From positions 186,001 to 250,000 of the forward strand of contig RQOL01000370.1 of the NCBI GenBank assembly GCA_013076295.1: 64,000 bases of DNA, read 5' to 3'. Each line of letters opens with the position of its first letter. Positions within the stretch are counted from its first letter, which is position 1. Source of the DNA: Sanderia malayensis. Lineage: Eukaryota; Cnidaria; Scyphozoa; Semaeostomeae; Pelagiidae. Below, in pieces: positions 50,161 through 63,033 of the stretch. The notes beneath the pieces were generated by a model. That model was not told the DNA's origin and made no database searches. It saw only the letters and a list, made by a program, of their open reading frames with translations. A program made the translations under genes and the position numbers.

Positions 50161-50690
50161 TCACGGAAAACAAGTTAAAAGAGTGTATTTCAATCAGTCA
50201 GTTATCCCTGTATTTACGTTAATTCATGTGTAAATTGTGGGAATGAAGGTTAATATCACGGAAAAAAGTGAAAAGGGTGTATTTCAACAAGTCAATTTTA
50301 GCTGTATTAACGGGGATTTCTTCGTAAATTGTGGGAATGAATGCTAATATCACTAGAAAAAGTAAAAAGGGTGAATTTCAATCAGTCAGTTTCCCCTGTA
50401 TTTACGTTAATTCATGTGTAAATTGTGTGAATGAAAGTTAAAATCACGGAAAACAAGTAAAAATGGTGTATTTCAATCAGTCAGTTTTTCCTGTATTTAC
50501 CTTAATTCATGTGTAAATTGTAGAAATGAATGATAATATCACGGGAAAAAGTAAAAAGGGTGAATTTCAATAAGTCAATTTTAGCTGTATTAGCGTGGAT
50601 TCATGTGTAAATTGTGGGAATGAACGTCAATATTGCGGAAAAAAAGTAAAAAGAGTGTATTTCAATCAGTCAGTTATCCCTGTATTTACG

Positions 50691-51108
50691 TTAATTTATG
50701 TGTAAATTGTGGGAATGAAGGTTAATATCACGGAAAAAAGTGAAAAGGGTGAATTTCAATCAGTCAATTTTACCTGTATTAACGTGGATTCATGTGTAAA
50801 TTGTGGGAATGAATGTTAATATCATGGAAAACAAGTAAAAAAGGTGTATTCCAATCAGTCAGTTTTACATGTTTATAAGGTCAATTCATGTGAAAATTGT
50901 TAATTTATGTGTAAATTGTGGGAATGAAGGTTAATATCACGGAAAAAAGTGAAAAGGGTGAATTTCAATCAGTCAATTTTACCTGTATTAACGTGGATTC
51001 ATGTGTAAATTGTGGGAATGAATGTTAATATCATGGAAAACAAGTAAAAAAGGTGTATTCCAATCAGTCAGTTTTACATGTTTATAAGGTCAATTCATGT
51101 GAAAATTG
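50691..51108 (+). repeat. 209-bp tandem duplication with out-of-register junction
   Basis: Copies are 50691-50899 and 50900-51108. Each holds TTAATTTATGTGTAAATTG, a GAATGAAGGTTAATATC monomer and an ATCATGGAAAAC monomer with the rare GTATTCCAATCAG. The junction near 50892-50906 reads AAAATTGTTAATTTATG. It joins the middle of one monomer to an earlier point of another, so the 95-bp phase breaks there; 209 is two monomers plus about 19 bp. Confidence 0.87.
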
Positions 51109-52565
51109 TGGGAATTAATGCTAATATCACGGAAAACAAGTAAAAATGGTGTATTTCAATCAGTCAGTTTTCCCTGTATTAACATGAATTCATGTGTAAA
51201 CTATGGGAATGAATGTTAATATCACGGAAAACAAGTAAAACAAGGGTAATTGAATCAGTCAGGACTAGCTGTGTTAAGGTGGCTTCATGTGTAAATTGTG
51301 GGAATGAATGTTAATATCACGTAAAAGAGTAAAAAGGGTGTATTTCAATCAGTCAATTGTAGCTGCATTAACGGGGATTTCGGCGTAATTTGTGGGAATG
51401 AACGTCAATATTGCGGAAAAAAAGTAAAAAGAGTGTATTTCAATCAGTCAGTTATCCCTGTATTTACGTTAATTCATGTGTAAATTGTGGGAATGAAGGT
51501 TAATATCACAGAAAAAAGTGAAAAGGGTGAATTTCAATCAGTCAATTTTACCTGTATTAACGTGGATTCATGTGTAAATTGTGGGAATGAATGTTAATAT
51601 CATGGAAAACAAGTAAAAAAGGTGTATTTCAATCAGTCACTTTTACATGTTTATAAGGTCAATTCATGTGTAAATTGTGGGAATTAATGTTAATATCACG
51701 GAAAACAAGTAAAAATGGTGTAATTCAATCAGTTAGTTTTCCCTGTATTTACGTTAATTCATGTGTAAAGTGTGGGAAAGAATGTTAATATCACGAGAAA
51801 AAGTAGAAAGGGTGAATTTCAATCAGTCAGTTTTCCCTGTATTAACATGAATTCATGTGTAAACTATGGGAATGAATGTTAATATCACGGAAAACAAGTT
51901 AAAAGAGTGTATTTCAATCAGTCAGTTATCCCTGTATTTACGTTAATTCATGTGTAAATTGTGGGAATGAAGGTTAATATCACGGAAAAAAGTGAAAAGG
52001 GTGTATTTCAACAAGTCAATTTTAGCTGTATTAACGGGGATTTCTTCGTAAATTGTGGGAATGAATGCTAATATCACTAGAAAAAGTAAAAAGGGTGAAT
52101 TTCAATCAGTCAGTTTCCCCTGTATTTACGTTAATTCATGTGTAAATTGTGGGAATGAATGTTAATATCACTGGAAAAAGTAAAAAGGGTGAATTTCAAT
52201 CAGTCAGTTTTACCTGTACATAAAGTCAATTCATGTGTAAATTGTGGGAATGAATGCTAATATCACGGAAAAAAAGTAAAAATGGTGTATTTCAATCAGT
52301 CAGTTTTCCCTGTATTAACATGAATTCATGTGTAAACTATGGGAATGAATGTTAATATCACGGAAAACAAGTAAACAAGGTGTAATTCAATCAGTCAGGA
52401 ATAGCTGTATTAACGTGGATTCATGTGTAAATTGTGGGAATGAATGTTAATATCACGTAAAAAAGTAAAAAGGGTGTATTTCAATCAGTCAATTGTAGCT
52501 GTATTAACGGGGATTTCTGCGTAATTTGTGGTAATGAATGCTAATATCACGGAAAACAAGTAAAA

Positions 52566-53321
52566 ATGGTGTATTTCAATCAGTCAGTTTTTCCTGTATT
52601 TACCTTAATTCATGTGTAAATTGTAGAAATGAATGATAATATCACGGGAAAAAGTAAAAAGGGTGAATTTCAATCAGTCAATTTTAGCTGTATTAGCGTG
52701 GATTCATGTGTAAATTGTGGGAATGAACGTCAATATTGCAGAAAAAAAGTAAAAAGAGTGTATTTCAATCAGTCAGTTATCCCTGTATTTACGTTAATTT
52801 ATGTGTAAATTGTGGGAATGAAGGTTAATATCACGGAAAAAAGTGAAAAGGGTGAATTTCAATCAGTCAATTTTACCTGTATTAACGTGGATTCATGTGT
52901 AAATTGTGGGAATGAATGTTAATATCATGGAAAACAAGTAAAAATGGTGTATTTCAATCAGTCAGTTTTTCCTGTATTTACCTTAATTCATGTGTAAATT
53001 GTAGAAATGAATGATAATATCACGGGAAAAAGTAAAAAGGGTGAATTTCAATCAGTCAATTTTAGCTGTATTAGCGTGGATTCATGTGTAAATTGTGGGA
53101 ATGAACGTCAATATTGCAGAAAAAAAGTAAAAAGAGTGTATTTCAATCAGTCAGTTATCCCTGTATTTACGTTAATTTATGTGTAAATTGTGGGAATGAA
53201 GGTTAATATCACGGAAAAAAGTGAAAAGGGTGAATTTCAATCAGTCAATTTTACCTGTATTAACGTGGATTCATGTGTAAATTGTGGGAATGAATGTTAA
53301 TATCATGGAAAACAAGTAAAA
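52566..53321 (+). repeat. 378-bp tandem duplication (four monomers), two copies
   Basis: Copies are 52566-52943 and 52944-53321, fixed by ATGGTGTATTTC at 52566 and 52944. Each runs through TTTACCTTAATTCATG, AATTGTAGAAATGAATG, TATTGCAGAAAAAAAG and ATCATGGAAAAC. I see no difference between them by eye, so this is one of the youngest events in the window. Confidence 0.86.
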
Positions 53322-54039
53322 AAGGTGTATTTCAATCAGTCAGTTTTACATGTTTATAAGGTCAATTCATGTGAAAATTGTGGGAATTAATGTTAATATC
53401 ACGGAAAACAAGTAAAAATGGTGTAATTCAATCAGTCAGTTTTCCCTGTATTTACGTTAATTCATGTGTAAAGTGTGGGAATGAAGGTTAATATCACGGA
53501 AAAAAGTGAAAAGGGTGTATTTCAATAAGTCAATTTTAGCTGTATTAACGGGGATTTCTTCGTAAATTGTGGGAATGAATGCTAATATCACTGGAAAAAG
53601 TAAAAAGGGTGAATTTCAATCAGTGAGCTTCCCCTGTATTTACGTTAATTCATGTGTAAATTGTGGGAATGAATGTTAATATAACTGGAAAAAGTAAAAA
53701 GGGTGAATTTCAATCAGTCAGCCTGTACATAAAGTCAATTCATGTGTAAATTGTGGGAATGAATGCTAATATCACGGAAAACAAGTAAAAATGGTGTATT
53801 TCAATCAGTCAGTTTTCCCTGTATTAACATGAATTCATGTGTAAACTATGGGAATGAATGTTAATATCACGGAAAACAAGTAAAACAAGGGTAATTGAAT
53901 CAGTCAGGACTAGCTGTGTTGAGGTGGTTTCATGTGTAAATTGTGGGAATGAATGTTAATATAACTGGAAAAAGTAAAAAGGGTGAATTTCAATCAGTCA
54001 GCCTGTACATAAAGTCAATTCATGTGTAAATTGTGGGAA

Positions 54040-54900
54040 TGAATGTTAATATCACGGGAAACAAGTAAAAAGGTGTATTTCAATCAGTCAGCTTTACATT
54101 TTTATAAAGTCAATTTATGTGTAAAGTGTGAGAATTAATGTTAATTTCACGGAAAACAAGTAAAAATGGTGTATTTCAATCAGCCAGTGTCACCTGTTTT
54201 TACGTTAATTCCCGTGTAAATTGTGGGAAAGAATTTTAAAATCACGGAATAGATGTAAAAAAGGTGTAATTCAATCAATCAGGATTAGCTGTATTAAGGT
54301 GGATTGATGTGTAAGTTATGGGAATGAATGTTAATATAACCCGAAAACAAATAAAAATGGTGTATTTCAATCAGCCAGTTTTACATGTATATAAAGTCAA
54401 TTCATGTGTAAATTGTGTGAATGAAAGTTAAAATCACGGAAAACAAGTAAAAATGGTGTATTTCAATCAGTCAGTTTTTCCTGTATTTACCTTAATTCAT
54501 GTGTAAATTGTGGAAATGAATGATAATATCACTGGAAAAAGCAAAAAGGGTGAATTTCAATCAGTCAATTTTAGCTGTATTAGCGTGGATATATGTGTAA
54601 ATTGTGGGAATGAATGTCAATATTGCGGAAAAAAAGTAAAAAGAGTTTATTTCAATCAGTCAGTTATCCCTGTATTTACGTTAATTCATGTGTAAATTAT
54701 GGGAATGAAGGTTAATATCACGGAAAAAAGTGAAAAGGTTGAATTTCAATCAGTCAATTTTACCTGTATTAACGTGGATTCATGTGTAAATTGTGGGAAT
54801 GAATGTTAATATCATGGAAAACAAGTAAAAAAGGTGTATTTCAATCAGTCAGTTTTACATGTTTATAAGGTCAATTCATGTGTAAATTGTGGGAATTAAT
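54040..54900 (+). repeat. Satellite block H, copy 1 (pairs with 59427)
   Basis: About nine monomers with private variants such as TTAATTCCCGTG, CACGGAATAGATG and AACCCGAAAACAAATA. The order recurs at offset 5387 (54251 versus 59638; 54510 versus 59897). Differences include ATATATGTGTAAATTG near 54590 versus ATTCATGTGTAAATTG near 59977. Confidence 0.82.
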
Positions 54901-55250
54901 GTTAATATCACGGAAAACAAGTAAAAATGGTGTAATTCAATCAGTCAGTTTTCCCTGTATTTACGTTAATTCATGTGTAAATTGTGGGAAAGAATGTTAA
55001 TATCACGAGAAAAAGTAAAAAGGGTGAATTTCAATCAATCAGTTTTAGCTGTATTAACGTGGATTCATGTGTAAAATGTGGGAATGAATTTAAATATCCC
55101 GGAAAACAAGTAAAAAAGGTGTGTTGCAAACAGTCAGTTTTACCTTTTTATGAAGTCAATTCATGTGTAAATTGTGGGAATTAATGTTAAAATCACGGAA
55201 AACAAGTAAAGAAAGTGTAATTCAATCAGTCAGGACTAGCTGTATTAAGG
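54820..55250 (+). repeat. Satellite block J (GTTGCAAACAGTC / TTTTTATGAAGTC flavour), copy 1 of 5
   Basis: A run of about four to five monomers with AAAGAATGTTAATATCACGAG, AATGAATTTAAATATCCCGG, TGCAAACAGTCAG and CCTTTTTATGAAGTC. Similar runs lie at about 56515-56940, 58495-58880, 62480-62890 and 63240-63640. The five copies differ by scattered bases, such as AATGTTAATGTCACGAG in the third and fifth. Confidence 0.82.
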
Positions 55251-55499
55251 CGGATTCATGGGTAAATTGTGGGAATTAATGTTAATATCAAGGAAAACAA
55301 GTAAAAATTGTGTATTTCAATCGGTCAGTATTCCCTGTATTTACGTTAATTCATGTGTAAATTGTGGCAATGAATGTTAATATAACGGAAAAAAGTGAAA
55401 AGGGTGAATTTCAATCAGTCAATTTTACCTGTATTAACGTAGAATCATGTGTAAATTGTGGGAATGATTGTTAATATCACGGAAAACAAGTAAAAAAAG

Positions 55500-55935
55500 T
55501 GTAATTCAATCAGTCAGGACTAGCTGTATTAAGGCGGATTCATGCGTACATTGTGGGAATGAATGTTAATATCACGGAAAAAAAGTAATAAGGGTGTATT
55601 TCAATAAGTCAATTTTAGCTGTATTAACGGGGATTTCTGCGTAAATTGTGGGAATGAATGCTAATATCACTGGAAAAAGTAAAAAGGGTGAATTTCAATC
55701 AGTGAGTTTCCCCTGTATTTACGTTAATTCATGTGTAAATTGTGGGAATGAATGTTAATATAACTGGAAAAAGTAAAAAGGGTGAATTTCAATCAGTCAG
55801 CCTGTACATAAAGTCAATTCATGTGTAAATTGTGGGAATGAATGCTAATATCACGGAAAACAAGTAAAAATGGTGTATTTCAATCAGTCAGTTTTCCCTG
55901 TATTAACATGAATTCATGTGTAAACTATGGGAATG
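55500..55935 (+). repeat. Satellite block K, copy 1 (pairs with 57853)
   Basis: About 4.5 monomers with GGCGGATTCATGCGTAC, AAAAGTAATAAGGGTG, TCAGTGAGTTTCCCC and the 5-bp-deleted word CAGTCAGCCTGTAC. The order recurs at about 57853-58288 (offset 2353). A difference is TGCGTAAATTG here versus TGCGTCAATTG near 57992. Confidence 0.82.
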
Positions 55936-58284
55936 AATGTTAATATCACGGGAAAAATTAAAAAGGGTTAATTTCAATCAGTCAATTTTAGCTGTATTAG
56001 CGTGGTTTCATGTGTAAATTGTGGGAATGAATGTTAATATAACTGGAAAAAGTAAAAAGGGTGAATTTCAATCAGTCAGCCTGTACATAAAGTCAATTCA
56101 TGTGTAAATTGTGTGAATGAAAGTTAAAATCACGGAAAACAAGTAAAAATGGTGTATTTCAATCAGTCAGTTTTTCCTGTATTTACCTTAATTCATGTGT
56201 AAATTGTGGAAATGAATGATAATATCACGGGAAAAATTAAAAAGGGTTAATTTCAATCAGTCAATTTTAGCTGTATTAACGTGGATTCATGTGTAAATTG
56301 TGGGAATGAACGTCAATATTGCGGAAAAAAAGTAAAAAGAGTGTATTTCAATCAGTCAGTTATCCCTGTATTTACGTTAATTCATGTGTAAATTGTGGGA
56401 ATGAAGGTAAATATCGCGGAAAAAAGTGAAAAGGTTGAATTTCAATCAGTCAATTTTACCTGTATTAACGTGGATTCATGTGTAAATTGTGGGAATGAAT
56501 CTTAATATCATGGAAAACAAGTAAAAAAGGTGTATTTCAATCAGTCAGTTTTACATGTTTATAAGGTCAATTCATGTGTAAATTGTGGGAATTAATGTTA
56601 ATATCACGGAAAACAAGTAAAAATGGTGTAATTCAATCAGTCAGTTTTCCCTGTATTTACGTTAATTCATGTGTAAATTGTGGGAAAGAATGTTAATATC
56701 ACGAGAAAAAGTAAAAAGGTTGAATTTCAATCAATCAGTTTTAGCTGTATTAACGTGGATTCATGTGTAAAATGTGGGAATGAATTTAAATATCCCGGAA
56801 AACAAGTAAAAAAGGTGTGTTGCAAACAGTCAGTTTTACCTTTTTATGAAGTCAATTCATGTGTAAATTGTGGGAATTAATGTTAAAATCACGGAAAACA
56901 AGTAAAGAAAGTGTAATTCAATCAGTCAGGACTAGCTGTATTAAGGCGGATTCATGCGTACATTGTGGGAATGAATGTTAATATCACGGAAAAAAAGTAA
57001 TAAGGGTGTGTTTCAATAAGTCAATTTTAGCTGTATTAACGTGGATTCATGTGTAATTTGTGAGAATGAATGTTAAAATCACGGAAAAAAGTAAAAAGGG
57101 TGAATTTCAATCAGTCAATTTTAGCTGTATTAACGTGGTTTCATGTGGGAATGAATGTTAATATCACGGAAAACAAGTAAAAATTGTGTATTTCAATCGG
57201 TCAGTATTCCCTGTATTTACGTTAATTCATGTGTAAATTGTGGCAATGAATGTTAATATAACGGAAAAAAGTGAAAAGGGTGAATTTCAATCAGTCAATT
57301 TTACCTGTATTAACGTAGAATCATGTGTAAATTGTGGGAATGAATGTTAATATCACGAAACAAAAGTAAACAAGGTGTAATTCAATCAGTCAGGACTAGC
57401 TGTATTAACGTGGATTCATGTGTAATTTGTGGGAATGAATGTTATTATAACGGAAGAGAAGTAAAAATCGTATATTTCACTCAGTCAGTTTTACATGTAT
57501 ATAAAGTCAATTCATGTGTAAATTGTGGGATTGAAAGTTAACATCACGGAAGAGAAGGAAAAAGGGTGTATTTCACTCAGTCAATTTTTGCTGTATTAAC
57601 GTGGATTTAAGTCTAAATTGTTGGAATAAACGTCAATATCACGGAAAAAAGTAAAAAAGGTGTATTGCAATTAGTCAGTTTTAAATGTTTATAAAGTCAA
57701 TTTATGTGTCAATTGTGGGAAGTATTGTTAATATCACGGAAAAAAAGTAAAAATGGTGTATTGCAAACAGTCAGTTTTACCTTTTTATGAAGTCAATTCA
57801 TGTGTAAATTGTGGGAATTAATGTTAAAATCACGGAAAACAAGTAAAAAAAGTGTAATTCAATCAGTCAGGACTAGCTGTATTAAGGCGGATTCATGCGT
57901 ACATTGTGGGAATGAATGTTAATATCACGGAAAAAAAGTAATAAGGGTGTATTTCAATAAGTCAATTTTAGCTGTATTAACGGGGATTTCTGCGTCAATT
58001 GTGGGAATGAATGCTAATATCACTGGAAAAAGTAAAAAGGGTGAATTTCAATCAGTGAGTTTCCCCTGTATTTACGTTAATTCATGTGTAAATTGTGGGA
58101 ATGAATGTTAATATAACTGGAAAAAGTAAAAAGGGTGAATTTCAATCAGTCAGCCTGTACATAAAGTCAATTCATGTGTAAATTGTGGGAATGAATGCTA
58201 ATATCACGGAAAACAAGTAAAAATGGTGTATTTCAATCAGTCAGTTTTCCCTGTATTAACATGAATTCATGTGTAAATTGTGTA

Positions 58285-59251
58285 AATGAAAGTTGAAATC
58301 ACGGAAAACAAGTAAAAATGGTGTATTTCAATCAGTCAGTTATCCCTGTATTTACGTTAATTCATGTGTAAATTGTGGGAATGAAGGTTAATATCACGGA
58401 AAAAAGTGAAAAGGTTGAATTTCAATCAGTCAATTTTACCTGTATTAACGTGGATTCATGTGTAAATTGTGGGAATGAATGTTAATATCATGGAAAACAA
58501 GTAAAAAAGGTGTATTTCAATCAGTCAGTTTTACATGTTTATAAGGTCAATTCATGTGTAAATTGTGGGAATTAATGTTAATATCACGGAAAACAAGTAA
58601 AAATGGTGTAATTCAATCAGTCAGTTTTCCCTGTATTTACGTTAATTCATGTGTAAATTGTGGGAAAGAATGTTAATGTCACGAGAAAAAGCAAAAAGGG
58701 TGAATTTCAATCAATCAGTTTTAGCTGTATTAACGTGGATTCATGTGTAAAATGTGGGAATGAATTTAAATATCCCGGAAAACAAGTAAAAAAGGTGTGT
58801 TGCAAACAGTCAGTTTTACCTTTTTATGAAGTCAATTCATGTGTAAATTGTGGGAATTAATGTTAAAATCACGGAAAACAAGTAAAGAAAGTGTATTTCA
58901 ATCAGTCAGTTTTACATGTATATAAAGTCAATTCATGTGTAAATTGTGTGAATGAATGCTAATATCACGGAAAACAAGTAAAAATGGTGTATTTCAATCA
59001 GTCAGTTTTCCCTGTATTAACATGAATTCATGTGTAAACTATGGGAATGAATGTTAATATCACGGAAAACAAGTAAAACAAGGGTAATTGAATCAGTCAG
59101 GACTAGCTGTGTTGAGGTGGTTTCATGTGTAAATTGTGGGAATGAATGTTAATATCACGGAAAAAAGTAAAAAGGGTGTATTTCAATCAGTCAATTGTAG
59201 CTGTATTAACGGGGATTTCTGCGTAAATTGTGGGAATGAATGCTAATATCA
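58285..59251 (+). repeat. Satellite block L, copy 1 (its second copy runs off the window end)
   Basis: This 967-bp run, marked at its start by AAAGTTGAAATCACGG, matches 63034-64000 at offset 4749 (58292 versus 63041). It includes one block J copy. Because copy 2 reaches the last base of the window, the true length is at least 967 bp. Confidence 0.85.
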
Positions 59252-59430
59252 CGGAAAACAAGTAAAAAGGGTGTATTTCAATCAGTTAATTTTAGCTGTA
59301 TTAACGTTAATTCATGTGTAAATTGTGGGAATGAATGCTAATATCACGGAAAACAAGTAAAAAGGGTGTATTTCAATCAGTTAATTTTAGCTGTATTAAC
59401 GTTAATTCATGTGTAAATTGTGGGAATGAA
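59241..59430 (+). repeat. Exact single-monomer (95-bp) tandem duplication
   Basis: TGCTAATATCACGG at 59241 and again at 59336, with the whole 95 bp between them repeated unchanged (through CAGTTAATTTTAGC and ACGTTAATTCATG). At the related places near 53870 and 60560 the monomer occurs only once. It is the simplest unequal-exchange product in the window. Confidence 0.88.
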
Positions 59431-62400
59431 TGTTAATATCACGGGAAACAAGTAAAAAGGTGTATTTCAATCAGTCAGCTTTACATTTTTATAAAGTCAA
59501 TTTATGTGTAAAGTGTGAGAATTAATGTTAATTTCACGGAAAACAAGTAAAAATGGTGTATTTCAATCAGCCAGTGTCACCTGTTTTTACGTTAATTCCC
59601 GTGTAAATTCTGGGAAAGAATTTTAAAATCACGGAATAGATGTAAAAAAGGTGTAATTCAATCAATCAGGATTAGCTGTATTAAGGTGGATTGATGTGTA
59701 AGTTATGGGAATGAATGTTAATATAACCCGAAAACAAATAAAAATGGTGTATTTCAATGAGTCAGTTTTACATGTATATAAAGTCAATTCATGTGTAAAT
59801 TGTGTGAATGAAAGTTAAAATCACGGAAAACAAGTAAAAATGGTGTATTTCAATCAGTCAGTTTTTCCTGTATTTACCTTAATTCATGTGTAAATTGTGG
59901 AAATGAATGATAATATCACGGGAAAAAGTAAAAAGGGTGAATTTCAATCAGTCAATTTTAGCTGTATTAGCGAGGATTCATGTGTAAATTGTGGGAATGA
60001 ACGTCAATATTGCGGAAAAAAAGTAAAAAGAGTGTATTTCAATCAGTCAGTTATCCCTGTATTTACGTTAATTCATGTGTAAATTGTGGGAATGAAGGTT
60101 AATATCACGGAAAAAAGTGAAAAAGTTGAATTTCAATCAGTCAATTTTACCTGTATTAACGTGGATTCATGTGTAAATTGTGGGAATGAATGTTAATATC
60201 ATGCAAAACAAGTAAAAAGGTGTATTTCAATCAGTCAGTTTTACATGTTTATAAGGTCAATTCATGTGTAAATTGTGGGAATTAATGTTAATATCACGGA
60301 AAACAAGTAAAAATGGCGTAATTCAATCAGTCAGTTTTCCCTGTATTAACATGAATTCATGTGTAAACTATGGGAATGAATGTTAATATCACGGAAAACA
60401 AGTAAAACAAGGGTAATTGAATCAGTCAGGACTAGCTGTGTTGAGGTGGTTTCATGTGTAAATTGTGGGAATGAATGTTAATATCACGGAAAAAAGTAAA
60501 AAGGGTGTATTTCAATCAGTCAATTGTAGCTGTATTAACGGGGATTTCTGCGTAAATTGTGGGAATGAATGCTAATATCACGGAAAACAAGTAAAAAGGG
60601 TGTATTTCAATCAGTTAATTTTAGCTGTATTAACGTTAATTCATGTGTAAATTGTGGGAATGAATGTTAATATCACGGGAAACAAGTAAAAATAGTGTAT
60701 TTCAATCAGTCAGTTTTACATGTTTATAAAGTAATTTCATGGGTAAATTGTGGGAATTAATGTTAATATCAAGGAAAACAAGTAAAAATTGTGTATTTCA
60801 ATCGGTCAGTATTCCCTGTATTTACCTTAATTCATGTGTAATTTGTGGCAATGAATGTTAATATAACGGAAAAAAGTGAAAAGGGTGAATGTCAATCAGT
60901 CAATTTTACCTGTATTAACGTAGAATCATGTGTAAATTGTGGGAATGAATGTTAATATCACGAAACAAAAGTAAACAAGGTGTAATTCAATCAGTCAGGA
61001 CTAGCTGTATTAACGTCAATTCATGTGTAAATTGTGGGAATGAATGTTAATATCGCGGAAAAAAGTGAAAAGGGTGAATTTCAATCAGTCAATTTTACCT
61101 GTATTACCGTAGATTCATGTGTAAATTGTGGGAATGAATGTTAATATCGCGGAAAACAAGTAAAAAAGGTGTATTTCAATCAGTCAGTTTTACCTGTATT
61201 AACGTGGATTCATGTGTAAATTGTGGGAATGAATGTTAATATCACGGAAAACAAGTAAAAAAGGTGCATTTCAATCAGTCAGTTTTGCATGTTAATAAGG
61301 TCAATTGATGTGTAATTTGTGGTAATTAATGTTAATATCACGGAAAACAAATAAAAATGGTGTTATTCAATCAGTCAGGACTAGCTGTATTAAGGCGGAT
61401 TCATGCCTTACATTGTGGGAATGAATGTTAATATCGCGGAAAAAAAGTAATAAGGGTGTATTTTAATAAGTCAATTTTAGCTGTATTAACGGTGATTTCT
61501 GCGTAAATTGTGGGAATGAATGCTAATATCACTGGAAAAAGTAAAAAGGGTGAATTTCAATCAGTGAGTTTCCCCTGTATTTACGTGAGTTCATGTGTAA
61601 ATTGCGGGAATTAATGTTAAAATCACGGAAAACAAGTAAAGAAAGTGTAATTCAATCAGTCAGGACTAGCTGTATTAAGGCGGATTCATGCGTACATTGT
61701 GTTAATGAATGTTAATATCACGGAAAAAAAGTAATAAGGGTGTATTTCAATAAGTCAATTTTAGCAGTATTAACGGGGATTTCTGCGTAAATTGTGGGAA
61801 TGACTGCTAATATCACTGGAAAAAGTAAAAAGGGTGAATTTCAATCAGCCAGTTTCCCCTGTATTTACGTTAATTCATGTGTAAATTGTGGGAATGAATG
61901 TTAATATAATTGGAAAAAGTAAAAAGGGTTTATTTCAATCAGTCAGTTTTACCTGTACATAAAGTCAATTCATGTGTAAATTGTGGGAATGAATGCTAAT
62001 ATCACGGAAAACAAGTAAAAATGGTGTATTTCAATCAGTCAGTTTTCCCTGTATTACCATGAATTCATGGGTAAACTATGGGAATGAATGTTATTATCAC
62101 GGAAAACAAGTAAACAAGGTGTAATTCAATCAGTCAGGATTAGCTGTATTAACGTGGATTCATGTGTAATTTGTGGGAATGAATGTTATTATAACGGAAA
62201 ACAAGGAAAACTCGTATATTTCACTCAGTCAGTGTTACATGAATTCAAAGTCAATTCAAATGTAAATTGTTTGAATGAACGTCAATATTGCGGAAAAAAA
62301 GTAAAAAGAGTGTATTTCAATCAGTCAGTTATCCCTGTATTTACGTTAATTCATGTGTAAATTGTGGGAATGAAGGTTAATATCACGGAAAAAAGTGAAA

Positions 62401-63033
62401 AGGGTGAATTTCAATCAGTCAATTTTACCTGTATTAACGTGGATTCATGTGTAAATTGTTGGAATGAATGTTAATGTCATGGAAAACAAGTAAAAAAGGT
62501 GTATTTCAATCAGTCAGTTTTACATGTTTATAAGGTCAATTCATGTGTAAATTGTGGGAATTAATGTTAATATCACGGAAAACAAGTAGAAATGGTGTTA
62601 TTCAATCAGTCAGTTTTCCCTGTATTTACGTTAATTCATGTGTAATTTGTGGGAAGGAATGTTAATATCACGAGAAAAAGTAAAAAGGGTGAATTTCAAT
62701 GAATCAGTTTTAGCTGTATTAACGTGGATTCATGTGTAAAATGTGGGAATGAATTTAAATATCCCGGAAAACAAGTAAAAAAGGTGTATTGCAAACAGTC
62801 ACTTTTACCTTTTTATGAAGTCAATTCATGTGTAAATTGTGGGAATTAATGTTAAAATCACGGAAAACAAGTAAAAAAAGTGTAATTCAATCAGTCAGGA
62901 CTAGCTGTATTAAGGCGGATTCATGCGTACATTGTGGGAATGAATGTTAATATCACGGAAAAAAAGTAATAAGGGTGTATTTCAATAAGTCAATTTTAGC
63001 TGTATTAACGGGGATTTCTGCGTAAATTGTGGG

